This document shows, one piece after another, positions 16,994 to 24,869 of a stretch of DNA of 64,000 nt. The notes under the pieces were generated by a model. The model made no database searches, had not been told where the DNA came from, and saw nothing but the letters and a program-made list of their open reading frames with translations. The stretch is from JBAXXL01 sp038206725. Its GTDB lineage: Bacteria > Bacteroidota > Ignavibacteria > Kapaibacteriales > UBA2268. The stretch spans positions 62,001 through 126,000 of the forward strand of contig JBBRAO010000001.1 in assembly GCA_038206725.1 (NCBI GenBank). The letters run 5' to 3'. Made by a program: the position numbers and the translations under genes. The first letter of the stretch is position 1, and the number at the start of each line of letters is the position of its first letter.

Positions 16994-17998
16994 ATGAACT
17001 TATTTATGCAAATGCCCGAAAAGGTAACCGTCGAAGAGGTTGGCTCAGCTAACCACTGCAGGTTTATTATGCAACCATTGGAACCTGGTTATGGCGTTAC
17101 AATCGGAAATGCTTTAAGAAGAATTTTGCTTTCGTCAATACCGGGAAGTGCAATAATCGGTGTGAAAATCACAGACGTTCTTCACGAATACCAAACAGTT
17201 ACTGGTGTTTTAGAAGACGTTATGGAAATCATCCTGAATCTTAAAGAAGTAAGATTTAAAATGGAAGAAACACACAGCAACAGAGTTGTCTTCCATATTA
17301 AAGGACCCGGCACGTGGACTGCAAAAAACATTCAAAACGCCGCTCCGGAGCTAATGGTGTTGAATCCTGATCACCATATCGCTACATTGGATAAAGATGC
17401 GAATTTCGATGTTGAGTTGAGATTAGGAACAGGAAAAGGATATATCCCTTGGGAAGAACAGCAAATAACTGATTTCCCAGTTGGAATGCTTCCAATTGAT
17501 GCGATATATACTCCTATTGTAAATGTAATTTATATAATTGAGCCTTACCGCGTTGGTCAAAGAACCGACTACGAAAGGCTGATTTTAGAAACTCGTACCG
17601 ATGGTACGATATCCTCCGAAGAAGCTGTTCAAAAAGCGGCAAGTATAATGAACGACCATATAAAGTTCTTCATTTCCGCGGAAGATATCATAGCTGACGA
17701 AGAGTTTCCTATTGATACTGAATTGGAAGAACAAAGAGCTGAAATCGAAAAAGTACGTGAGATATTGGATACTCCTGTCGAAGACCTCGAACTTTCAGTA
17801 AGAGTTCATAATTGCTTGAAAGCCGCTAATATCAGCGTAATTGCCGATTTAGTACGTTTCCAAGAGAGTGAACTTCTGAAATTCCGCAATTTCGGTAGAA
17901 AGTCATTAACTGAACTTATTCAGAAAATCAAAGATATGGGTGTGGACTTCGGTATGAATGTCGAGTTCTACTATAAATTTGATAAAAAAAATAAATAA
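16994..17998 (+). CDS. rpoA: RNA polymerase subunit alpha
   Basis: RpoA (334 aa) dimerises to assemble RNA polymerase and binds upstream promoter DNA and activators with its C-terminal domain. The N-terminal domain has FIMQPLEPGYGVTIGNALRRILLSSIPG; the C-terminal domain (about residues 255-320) has the helix-hairpin-helix with LSVRVHNCLKAANISVIADL and FRNFGRKSLTELIQKI. It lies 25 nt after rpsK and 34 nt before rplQ. Confidence 0.98.
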   Translation: MNLFMQMPEKVTVEEVGSANHCRFIMQPLEPGYGVTIGNALRRILLSSIPGSAIIGVKITDVLHEYQTVTGVLEDVMEIILNLKEVRFKMEETHSNRVVFHIKGPGTWTAKNIQNAAPELMVLNPDHHIATLDKDANFDVELRLGTGKGYIPWEEQQITDFPVGMLPIDAIYTPIVNVIYIIEPYRVGQRTDYERLILETRTDGTISSEEAVQKAASIMNDHIKFFISAEDIIADEEFPIDTELEEQRAEIEKVREILDTPVEDLELSVRVHNCLKAANISVIADLVRFQESELLKFRNFGRKSLTELIQKIKDMGVDFGMNVEFYYKFDKKNK

Positions 17999-18032
17999 TT
18001 TTGGGTTTAATAATATTTAGCAGATTGAAAAA

Positions 18033-18818
18033 ATGAGACACTTAAAGTCAGGAAGAAAGCTCAATCGTACAAGAGCTCACAGAAAAGCGCTTTTACATAA
18101 TTTAGCGACTCAGCTTTTTGAACATAAAAGAATTAGAACTACCGAAGCAAAAGCGAAGGAACTAAGACCTTTTGCAGAAAGCATTATTACAAGAGCAAAA
18201 AATGCTTATCTATCAGAAAAAGGCGGCACTTTACCTGAAGGTTTACTTATAGATTTACACGCAAGACGTGTTGTCGGCAAAGTTATAAAGAATAAACCTG
18301 TATTACAGGAATTGTTCGATGTTATTGCTCCTAAAGTTGCTGAACGCCCGGGCGGTTATACAAGAATAATCAAAACAAACTACCGTCGCGGTGATGGTGG
18401 TAGTAACGCCTTGATTGAATTGGTTGATTGGGCTGGTGCGCAAGACGGACCAATGACAATTAACCAAAAAAAGAAATTAGCCAGAAAAACTGTTGATACA
18501 GAAAAAACTCCTTTGAAAAAAGATGTGAAAGCTGTAAAACCGGTTCAACCAGTAGCCGCAATCGCTGAAGAAGCAGTCGTAGCACCTGTAATGATTGAAG
18601 AAGTATCTGAAGTAGTTGCAACTGAAACTGTTATCGAAAATGTTACCGACGTTGAAGATATTCAAGCTCACGTACCAATGATTGAAGCTGTAGCTGATGT
18701 TGTTGCGGATGAAGCGGCTGAACCTATTCAAGAAGAAGTTCCATCGTTAGAAATAGTAGCTGAAACTGATACTGAACCAAAAGCTGAAGAAGATACTGAA
18801 GAAAAACCTGTAGCTTAA
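18033..18818 (+). CDS. rplQ: 50S ribosomal protein L17 with long acidic tail
   Basis: The first 145 residues or so are L17: MRHLKSGRKLNRTRAHRKAL, the RTTEAKAKELRPFAE helix and YTRIIKTNYRRGDGGSNALIELV. After these the protein continues for more than 100 residues that are rich in Val, Ala, Glu and Asp (for example AEEAVVAPVMIEEVSEVVA and EDTEEKPVA), giving 261 aa against 127 in E. coli. Bacteroidota L17 proteins often have some extension, but this one is long. The tail is probably disordered and negatively charged; its role is unknown. Confidence 0.95.
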   Translation: MRHLKSGRKLNRTRAHRKALLHNLATQLFEHKRIRTTEAKAKELRPFAESIITRAKNAYLSEKGGTLPEGLLIDLHARRVVGKVIKNKPVLQELFDVIAPKVAERPGGYTRIIKTNYRRGDGGSNALIELVDWAGAQDGPMTINQKKKLARKTVDTEKTPLKKDVKAVKPVQPVAAIAEEAVVAPVMIEEVSEVVATETVIENVTDVEDIQAHVPMIEAVADVVADEAAEPIQEEVPSLEIVAETDTEPKAEEDTEEKPVA

Positions 18819-18840
18819 TAAATAATATAGATTGCTAAAG

Positions 18841-18868
18841 GGCGTCGGTACGAAGACGCCTTTTTTTT
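18841..18868 (+). terminator. Intrinsic terminator after rplQ
   Basis: The stem GGCGTC/GACGCC with an 8-nt loop is followed by eight T residues. It closes the ribosomal superoperon. The start codon of the next gene lies only 4 nt after the T-run. Confidence 0.9.
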
Positions 18869-18872
18869 ATAT

Positions 18873-19556
18873 ATGCTTCTACATTGCACAAATATAGAAA
18901 AATCCTACAAGACAAAGGGCAATATAACGCTTAATGTTTTGAAGAATATATCGCTCGGTATTGAAGAATCGAGTTATATCGCTTTGCAAGGAGCCAGCGG
19001 CGCAGGTAAAAGTACACTTTTACACATTCTGGGCGGATTGGATGCGCCTGATTCGGGTTTGGTGAATTGGAACGACGGTACTGAGGACTTTGATATATAT
19101 AAGCTCGACGACAATCACTTAGCAAACTTCAGAAATCGCAATATTGGTTTTATTTTTCAATTTCACCATCTACTGCCGGAATTTTCGGCATTAGAAAATG
19201 TGATGTTACCTAAATTAATTGCCGGTGAAAGCCATAAAACAGCCCAAGCCAAAGCTTTTGAACTAATGGAGCTGACGGGAATCGCGGATAGGGGTCACCA
19301 CAGACCAAATGAGTTGTCCGGTGGCGAACAACAAAGAGTCGCCATTGCCCGCGCCTTGATCCAACAACCAAAAATCCTATTGGCAGACGAGCCAACAGGA
19401 AATCTGGATGAAGCCAATACCATAAAATTCCTCGAATTACTCAGCAAACTGCGCATTGAATATAATCTAACCTGCCTGATAGCAACGCACAGCTCGTTGG
19501 TGGCTCAATATGCCGAAAAAGTAATCAATATGAAAGACGGCAAAATCATCGAATAG
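18873..19556 (+). CDS. lolD: LolD-type ABC transporter ATP-binding protein
   Basis: An ABC ATPase of 227 aa. Walker A is GASGAGKST, the signature LSGGEQQRVAIARAL, Walker B ILLADEPTGNLD and the H-loop ATHS. The pattern GFIFQFHHLLPEFSALENVMLP and the length match the LolD/MacB/FtsE group, which works with LolCE-type permeases to release lipoproteins from the inner membrane. No permease gene is adjacent, so LolD is the most likely call but another member of this group is possible. There is no visible Shine-Dalgarno, because the rplQ terminator ends 4 nt before the ATG. The 3' end overlaps the convergent PAP2 gene by 11 nt. Confidence 0.85.
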   Translation: MLLHCTNIEKSYKTKGNITLNVLKNISLGIEESSYIALQGASGAGKSTLLHILGGLDAPDSGLVNWNDGTEDFDIYKLDDNHLANFRNRNIGFIFQFHHLLPEFSALENVMLPKLIAGESHKTAQAKAFELMELTGIADRGHHRPNELSGGEQQRVAIARALIQQPKILLADEPTGNLDEANTIKFLELLSKLRIEYNLTCLIATHSSLVAQYAEKVINMKDGKIIE

Positions 19557-20103
19557 CGATTTTAAATCGTTTCTCAAATAATTCCACAAGCAACAATCTC
19601 AATAGAAGGGCTATTCCGGTTCCGACCATAGCTCCTGCTAAAACATCACCAGGATAGTGAACGCCGACCACAACTCGCGAAATCGCAATCAATGAAGCGG
19701 TAACGTAAAATACCCACGGATTCTTTTTGTAGAAAAAGGATAGTACAAACGCCGCCGCAAAGTTATTCGCCGCGTGGGAAGATGGGAAAGATTTACCCGC
19801 CCCACAACTGACCAAGAGATTAATATTTTCCAAGGTATGGCAGGGTCTTAATCTGCCGACTAATTCTTTAATTAAGGTGGAAGATACTTGATCGGTTAAA
19901 AGAATTGCAACAATCAAAGTTACAAATACAATTCTTCCTCGGCGCTTATCGAAAAACAAAAGCCAGAGTGCGGAGAAAAGATAGAGCATCGCCCAATTGC
20001 TTGATTGAGTGAGCAAAGTAAAAAACTTACCTGTTACAGGGTTTGCCAAAGTTACATTGACAAAATAAAATAGTTGAGTGTCTAAATTTAGTAAAAATTC
20101 CAT
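19546..20103 (-). CDS. PAP2-family membrane phosphatase (undecaprenyl-PP phosphatase-like)
   Basis: A 185-aa membrane protein with about five hydrophobic segments. The three phosphatase motifs of the PAP2 superfamily are present: KELVGRLRP, PSSHA and SRVVVGVHYPGD, with the catalytic His residues in the second and third. Proteins of this size commonly dephosphorylate undecaprenyl diphosphate (BcrC-like) or phosphatidylglycerol phosphate (PgpB-like); the substrate cannot be decided from sequence. It is divergent from the SIMPL gene, with 65 bp between the two starts. Confidence 0.85.
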   Translation of the reverse strand: MEFLLNLDTQLFYFVNVTLANPVTGKFFTLLTQSSNWAMLYLFSALWLLFFDKRRGRIVFVTLIVAILLTDQVSSTLIKELVGRLRPCHTLENINLLVSCGAGKSFPSSHAANNFAAAFVLSFFYKKNPWVFYVTASLIAISRVVVGVHYPGDVLAGAMVGTGIALLLRLLLVELFEKRFKIAIR

Positions 20104-20132
20104 TGTTAATTCAAAAAATATTGTTAAATTTG
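20103..20132 (+). promoter_or_regulatory. Bacteroidota-type promoter for the SIMPL gene
   Basis: TTG at 20103-20105, a 19-bp spacer and TAAATTTG at 20125-20132 match the Bacteroidota consensus (-33 TTTG, -7 TAnnTTTG). Transcription would start near 20138, about 30 nt before the chosen ATG. This supports the ATG at 20169 over the longer reading from 20103. Confidence 0.5.
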
Positions 20133-20168
20133 TTTAATATTTACAAAAATAAAAAAAAAAGGTTAATT

Positions 20169-20909
20169 ATGGCACGTTCTACGTTCACAACAGGTAATTT
20201 TCTTTTGGGTGCTGCGATAGCTTGCGGATTGATAATTTCAAGTTTACTTGTAACCGACACAATAAAATACGTTAAGCGGTCGAGTCAAACTATTAACGTA
20301 AAAGGTTATGCGGAAAAAACAATTAAATCAAATTTGGGGGTATGGCAGATAGCTCTAAATTCTTATTCGGGCGATAAACTGAGCGCATATCAGAATTTGG
20401 AAAAGGACATTGCGACTACAATTGACTATTTAGAAACGAAAGGTATTAGCGGAAACGACATTCGAAAAGAAGCCGTTAACGCGAATCCCAACTTCAGACT
20501 TAATGAAAATGGTTATGCGACTAATGAGGTTTTAGGTTATACCCTTAGTATGAATTTAATTGTAACATCGAAAAATGTGGATTTGATTGATAGACTTTCG
20601 CGCAGTTCAACTGAATTAATCAAGAAAGGTGTTAATTTCAATTCACTCAGCCCGAGCTTCTATTATACCAAACTTGATGATTTGAAAATCAAAATGCTGA
20701 TGATTGCGGCAAAAGACGCACGAATGCGTGCAGAAAAACTTGCCGAGAGCAACGATTGTAAAATTGACCGCTTGATAACCGCTCGCCAAGGTGTTTTCCA
20801 GTTAACATCGGAGTATTCATCGGAAACATCGGACGGTGGCTACTACGACCTCGGCTCGATTAATAAGACTATAAAGGCGGTTGTTACGATGGAATATACT
20901 TTTGATTAG
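20169..20909 (+). CDS. SIMPL domain (DUF541) exported protein
   Basis: A 246-aa protein with one N-terminal membrane anchor or signal (about residues 9-31) followed by a SIMPL/DUF541 domain. The conserved start of that domain, INVKGYAEKTIKSNLGVW, the central LGYTLSMNLIVTSKNVDLIDRL and the segment DARMRAEKLAESNDCK are visible. Family members are periplasmic or membrane proteins of unclear role, some linked to oxidative stress or protein interaction. The longer reading from 20103 adds 22 AT-rich-encoded residues and was rejected. Confidence 0.85.
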   Translation: MARSTFTTGNFLLGAAIACGLIISSLLVTDTIKYVKRSSQTINVKGYAEKTIKSNLGVWQIALNSYSGDKLSAYQNLEKDIATTIDYLETKGISGNDIRKEAVNANPNFRLNENGYATNEVLGYTLSMNLIVTSKNVDLIDRLSRSSTELIKKGVNFNSLSPSFYYTKLDDLKIKMLMIAAKDARMRAEKLAESNDCKIDRLITARQGVFQLTSEYSSETSDGGYYDLGSINKTIKAVVTMEYTFD

Positions 20910-20924
20910 AAGAATTACATAAAA

Positions 20925-20958
20925 ACTCATCCGATGACCGGGGAGTCATCGGATGAGT
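20925..20958. terminator. Palindromic repeat copy 1, likely shared terminator
   Basis: A perfect 14-bp inverted repeat, ACTCATCCGATGAC and its complement, around a 6-nt loop CGGGGA. It lies between the convergent ends of the SIMPL gene and the T9SS gene. On the minus strand it is followed by TTTTT, so it can terminate the T9SS transcript. The same core sequence recurs inside that gene and upstream of it. Confidence 0.75.
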
Positions 20959-20967
20959 GAAACTAAT

Positions 20968-22524
20968 TTACATCTTCACAAATTTCGCTGTTTCACCACC
21001 TACTTTCACAAAATAGATACCGCGCGGCAGTGGCTCTATATTCATCCGATGACTGGCAGTCATCGGATGAATGGATTCAGCCATCACCTTTTCGCCAAGT
21101 GTGTTGTAGATGGAAATTTCTCCAGATGTGCCACATCTCGAAGATGTGGCACATCTTTCAAGATTTATCGTTATAAAATCGCCAGCCGGATTAGGTGAAA
21201 CCTCAATTTGTTCATTATCCGCTTGGTCTTTAACACTTACATAATTTGGTTTTAATTCTGCATAATACGGAATATAATGAGAAGATAACCCGCTTGGTGT
21301 GCTATCTGTATAAAGACTGTTTCCAAATACAATCAGATTCCCGTTTTCTGTTTCTTTAATATCCGTAACCGAATTGCTTTTATTGTTAAAATCCCATTTA
21401 TTTTCGGAAACTACATTCCAATCGCTATCGGTAATTAAAACTGCAAAATCCCTTTTTTTATTTTCAATATAATAGCCCCAAAAAGCATAATATCCGGTGT
21501 GGTATTTTAATGGCATAAAATTGGTTATTGTATAATTCTTATATGAATCATCGAAAACCTTTTTATTAAATATAACTTCACCGTTATTATCTAAAATTGC
21601 TAAACTTCCGTTGAAGTGATGTACAAGCAAATTCCCGTTATCAAGAAGAATATATTTCTGAAATCCGTTTTTAGCCGCACTTGTATAAATAGTAAACCAA
21701 ACCAAATCTGCATTTATTGTTCCGGCAGTTGGCAAATTAGATGCCGCAGATTTGTCATAACTGTATTTTGCAATTACAGTTTTGTTGTCTTTTCCAATAT
21801 AATTAACAATAAAAGTATGATCATCTACCATCAGAAAATTATTAGCATAAGTACCCTCCTGAAGAGAATCTCTAAAATCATCCATGTTTAATATTATTCT
21901 GTATTTTAAAGTTGCTCCAAACTCATCGGTAATAAGATTATGCACATCTATTCGGCTTTGGTTATTGAAAATAAATAAATTACCGGACAATACATACAAT
22001 TCATTGTTAGAAAAAATTGAATTTAATGTAGGATTATATTGAAATTTTTCTACTTGTGTACCTTTTACATTCAGCAAATTGCCGTTTGATGCCGAAAAGC
22101 TATATATATTCGGTTCCATCATGCTACCTGATGTTTGGGGAATATCAAAAAACAATTCATTATCTTTGCATTTATAACCTCTAACTAATTGATTAATTCT
22201 TACATCAGCTTTTTTTAAAGAATCAATCAATGGTATTATACTTTCATTCTGAAATATTATATTTCCATTTTGATCAAATTTCAAAAAACAAGGGTATATG
22301 TTTCCCGTGATCTTGCCGCTTTTGTCTATCTTAGCACTGGCTGAATCAATACCAAAATATAATATAAAATAAGAACCATTACCTTCATATAAATTATTAA
22401 TTACTTCGGGTTGAATAAACTTAACCCGATTAAATTCTTTTTCCCATAAAACTTCGCTGTGAACGAGAGAAGGGGAAATTAAACCCATAATAATAATAAT
22501 ATTAATAAATAATAAAATTTTCAT
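20968..22524 (-). CDS. Secreted protein with T9SS sorting domain and inserted palindromes
   Basis: A 518-aa protein with a signal peptide (residues 1-23, MKILLFINIIIIMGLISPSLV) and no recognised enzymatic domain. The body has repeated short motifs such as LDNNGEVIFNKKVF and FDQNGNIIFQNE that look like a beta-propeller or strand-repeat surface protein. Residues from about 440 form a type IX secretion C-terminal domain: VSPNPAGDFITINL, IYNTLGEKVM and LPRGIYFVKVG. Two palindromic DNA elements lie inside that domain and add RCATSSRCGTS and SIHPMTASHRM in loops between its strands. It is the last gene of a minus-strand group of secreted proteins. Confidence 0.8.
   Translation of the reverse strand: MKILLFINIIIIMGLISPSLVHSEVLWEKEFNRVKFIQPEVINNLYEGNGSYFILYFGIDSASAKIDKSGKITGNIYPCFLKFDQNGNIIFQNESIIPLIDSLKKADVRINQLVRGYKCKDNELFFDIPQTSGSMMEPNIYSFSASNGNLLNVKGTQVEKFQYNPTLNSIFSNNELYVLSGNLFIFNNQSRIDVHNLITDEFGATLKYRIILNMDDFRDSLQEGTYANNFLMVDDHTFIVNYIGKDNKTVIAKYSYDKSAASNLPTAGTINADLVWFTIYTSAAKNGFQKYILLDNGNLLVHHFNGSLAILDNNGEVIFNKKVFDDSYKNYTITNFMPLKYHTGYYAFWGYYIENKKRDFAVLITDSDWNVVSENKWDFNNKSNSVTDIKETENGNLIVFGNSLYTDSTPSGLSSHYIPYYAELKPNYVSVKDQADNEQIEVSPNPAGDFITINLERCATSSRCGTSGEISIYNTLGEKVMAESIHPMTASHRMNIEPLPRGIYFVKVGGETAKFVKM
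21040..21072. repeat. Palindromic repeat copy 2, inside the T9SS gene
   Basis: A perfect 14-bp inverted repeat ATTCATCCGATGAC with its complement around TGGCA. It shares the core CATCCGATGAC with the copy at 20925, but lies in frame inside the C-terminal sorting domain of the T9SS gene, where it encodes IHPMTASHRMN. Confidence 0.85.
21124..21156. repeat. Second palindrome inside the T9SS gene
   Basis: A perfect 15-bp inverted repeat AGATGTGCCACATCT with its complement around CGA. It is unrelated in sequence to the CCGATGAC family. It is in frame and encodes RCATSSRCGTS between two strands of the sorting domain. Confidence 0.85.
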
Positions 22525-22544
22525 GTTATCGCCTTTTTAAAGTA

Positions 22545-22576
22545 TCAGCCGATGGCTCAATTAAGTCATCGGCTGA
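22545..22576. repeat. Palindromic repeat copy 3, upstream of the T9SS gene
   Basis: TCAGCCGATGGC and GTCATCGGCTGA form a 12-bp stem with one G-T pair around an 8-nt loop. The core CCGATGAC/GTCATCGG is shared with the copies at 20925 and 21040. It fills the gap between the 181-aa gene and the 518-aa gene. Confidence 0.7.
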
Positions 22577-22589
22577 GTTTGTTTAATAA

Positions 22590-23135
22590 TTATTGTTTAA
22601 AAAATTGTAGTGCATTGTTTTTACAGCTGTTTGAACTAAGCGTAAGTATATACATTCCTGATGGTAGATTATGGACATCTAATGATTTGCTTATGATATT
22701 TATCATAACATAATCATTCATTATTTTACCAGTTATATCGTAGATTGATATTATTTGAATTTGTTCTTGAACATTTTCTAATCTTACATTCAAAATATCA
22801 GCTACCGGATTCGGATATAATTCAAAGTTTAGTTCTTGTGAACTTCCACTTATAAAAGGATACCAATTTAACCCACCGTCAATTGATTTTATAACAGTTC
22901 CGTCAGCTCTCCGCGATACAAGGTAATTTTTTAACAGCATATTTTCTTTTGTCTTTTCAACAATATCGGATTTGTTAATATTTTCAAAATAAAAGTGCTG
23001 AACATTAATACCATTATTCTTATATTCTTTGAATACTATTTTTTTTACATTATCCATAGAATAATTATTTTGAATTGATGTAAATGATAAGAATAAAGAA
23101 AATATGATAACTTTGAGAAGTAGTTTTTTTAACAT
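22590..23135 (-). CDS. Small secreted protein with T9SS sorting domain
   Basis: A 181-aa protein. The ATG at 23135 is chosen because a full AAGGAGG ribosome-binding site lies 5 nt upstream and MLKKLLLKVIIFSLFLSFTS is a clear signal peptide; a longer reading to 23258 is a shadow of the preceding gene. The middle has TVIKSIDGGLNWYPF, a BNR-type (Asp-box) motif seen in propeller proteins. The C-terminus (FELYPNPVADILNVRL, IYDITGKIM, LPSGMYILTL) is a type IX sorting domain. It lies 10 nt after the Cys-rich gene, so they are probably co-transcribed. Confidence 0.75.
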   Translation of the reverse strand: MLKKLLLKVIIFSLFLSFTSIQNNYSMDNVKKIVFKEYKNNGINVQHFYFENINKSDIVEKTKENMLLKNYLVSRRADGTVIKSIDGGLNWYPFISGSSQELNFELYPNPVADILNVRLENVQEQIQIISIYDITGKIMNDYVMINIISKSLDVHNLPSGMYILTLSSNSCKNNALQFFKQ

Positions 23136-23145
23136 TTTAACCTCC

Positions 23146-24060
23146 TTATGGGATTTCCGGACAAAAAGCCTGGCATGGTAGATAGACAACTGAATTTCCA
23201 GGGCCATATACACAAGTTCCATATAGAGAGCCGGTACCGCCGCATCCGCCATCATCACTTGTTACAGTACGATGTGCCACAAATGACACAAGCATATTAA
23301 GTGAATTAAAACATGGACAATACTTAGCTTTTAATATACAGCATGCCGATGGAACTGCTCCGCATTCCCCAATATTCACTATTATATGGTGATTGTTAGT
23401 AAAGTCTATACAAAGATCTTTACATTTTCCAGCTATATATGCTGATTCATACGATGAACATGCAGGTAATGAACAATTTGGATCAACACCATTACATTTT
23501 AAAGCTAACTGTTGAGCAGGTGTTAGTCCAGCTATATATTGAAGATAGTGATAGTCCATTAAATGTTCAAACATGGCACCAAGAAATGAATCAAAATTAG
23601 TTGGGTCAACACCTGTAAAATCATCAGGATATCCGGGCATCAAATACTGTGTAAATGCCGCGCAGTCAATTGCATCCCAATTCCAATCAACAGAAGCAAG
23701 TCGAAATTGTTCAACAGCTGTTGTACATTGACCGTTTATTACTTGGCAAATTCGTGTCGAGTAAATGATAGTAATAGGACAATTTCCATATTGCGGGCCG
23801 AATGAAGTTAAGTATATCGTTTGTGTGTGATTAACCCACTCACCACAAATAGAACCTGGAGGTGTATTTGCGTCAATACAGTCTTCTTGTTGACTAAAAG
23901 ATGATATTGGTAATAGCATCATTGCTAATAAAACACAACACAAGACCGAAAATGCTTTATTTGCTCGGTTGAGTAATGTTTTTATACCTTCAATCTTTGA
24001 AGGATTTTCGTTATTCCCTGTTTGACTGTTCAGGGATATATTTAAGTTATATGTTTTCAA
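23146..24060 (-). CDS. Cys-rich secreted protein of unknown function
   Basis: A 304-aa protein that I do not recognise. It has a long positively charged n-region of about 33 residues, then the hydrophobic core FSVLCCVLLAMMLLPISSFS and a likely signal peptidase site before QQEDC. The mature part has roughly 20 Cys residues, many in pairs suited to disulfides (ACCILKAKYCPC, GCGGT, LPCQAFCPE). There is no T9SS sorting domain. The start is TTG, preceded by AAGGA 8 nt upstream; this site lies in one copy of a 23-bp tandem repeat. It heads a minus-strand group with two T9SS cargoes. Confidence 0.65.
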   Translation of the reverse strand: MKTYNLNISLNSQTGNNENPSKIEGIKTLLNRANKAFSVLCCVLLAMMLLPISSFSQQEDCIDANTPPGSICGEWVNHTQTIYLTSFGPQYGNCPITIIYSTRICQVINGQCTTAVEQFRLASVDWNWDAIDCAAFTQYLMPGYPDDFTGVDPTNFDSFLGAMFEHLMDYHYLQYIAGLTPAQQLALKCNGVDPNCSLPACSSYESAYIAGKCKDLCIDFTNNHHIIVNIGECGAVPSACCILKAKYCPCFNSLNMLVSFVAHRTVTSDDGGCGGTGSLYGTCVYGPGNSVVYLPCQAFCPEIP

Positions 24061-24104
24061 GACATTTATCCTTATTTTAATAAGACATTTATCTTTATTT
24101 TAAT
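24059..24104. repeat. 23-bp tandem duplication over the start of the Cys-rich gene
   Basis: Two copies of a 23-bp unit (24059-24081 and 24082-24104, one base different) and the beginning of a third. Read on the minus strand, the copy next to the gene supplies the AAGGA ribosome-binding site and the first base of its TTG start codon. Confidence 0.8.
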
Positions 24105-24298
24105 AAGACATTATTAATATTTTTGGCATAATCTTTGCCATGTTTATATTAATTTGTATCATAACCGACTTAGAGTTATGAGTTTCCGATAGTAATACCA
24201 AAATTTCCTTTGGTTCGATTAAATATTAAACAAAAATATACGTCTTAACTACGTCCGTATAGACACGTTTGAAAAGAATATCTATTACGGATTCGGCT

Positions 24299-24464
24299 CA
24301 GCCTTTCAAGGGCTGTCGGGACGAATTTAACGTTGTTAAGTTCGTCTTTTAATCTAATTTTTAACCGATTTGGGTTTTTTTCCATTTTGCTGGAGTAGAG
24401 TGAAAACTTTCCATAAAGTGACTACTCCCGGAATTAATTCCGTTAGTCCTCGCTTTTTGGAGCG
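24299..24464. other. Cluster of inverted repeats, possible structured RNA or compound repeat
   Basis: Five hairpins follow each other: CAGCC/GGCTG (24299-24315), a 12-bp stem GACGAATTTAAC/GTTAAGTTCGTC (24320-24346), GGAGTAG/CTACTCC with an inner ACTTT/AAAGT stem (24392-24428), the palindrome CGGAATTAATTCCG (24429-24442) and CGCT/AGCG (24451-24464) followed by a T-rich stretch. It matches no RNA family that I recognise. Confidence 0.4.
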
Positions 24465-24849
24465 GTTTATTTTTTCCTATTATCATAATGCGCGAATCCT
24501 GAATATTAATAATAAAATACTTCTAAACAAATTCAATTTTTTGCAAATCTTTCTTTCTTTGTTTCACTTTCAAAAGTAAATTATAAAACATTTTCCAAAT
24601 AAAAAAATTTATTTTTAAAAAAAAGTAAAAATATTTCAATTTTATCATAATTAGGCATTGCTAAATAATATTTTACCCCCCCCCCCTAATGTATCATATA
24701 GCACATATATTATAAAGCATTAGAGCATTTATCCACAGAAAACAGGTTTTTATATAATTAGTGGCGGCTAATACAAACAATAATATTCATTACGCGAGGT
24801 ACAATATGTTTCAGTTTCAATCCGAAAGTCAATTGCTAAACACAAAAAC

Positions 24850-24869
24850 GGACAGGTCGCGACCTGTCC
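24850..24869. terminator. 20-bp palindrome, terminator of the Ig-like lipoprotein gene
   Basis: GGACAGGTCG followed by its complement CGACCTGTCC is a perfect 20-bp palindrome with no separate loop. On the minus strand it is followed by GTTTTTG and lies about 45 nt past the stop of the lipoprotein gene. Its high GC against AT-rich flanks suggests a dispersed repeat used as a terminator. Confidence 0.6.

Noticed and set aside
23136..23258. N-terminal extension of the 181-aa T9SS protein
   Set aside because: The extra 41 residues overlap the end of the Cys-rich gene in another frame and bury the signal peptide. The ATG at 23135 has a perfect ribosome-binding site.
24370..24579. 69-codon + strand ORF in the large intergenic region
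   Set aside because: It overlaps several inverted repeats, has no ribosome-binding site and has an unnatural composition (Phe- and Ser-rich tail). More likely a chance frame through repeats.
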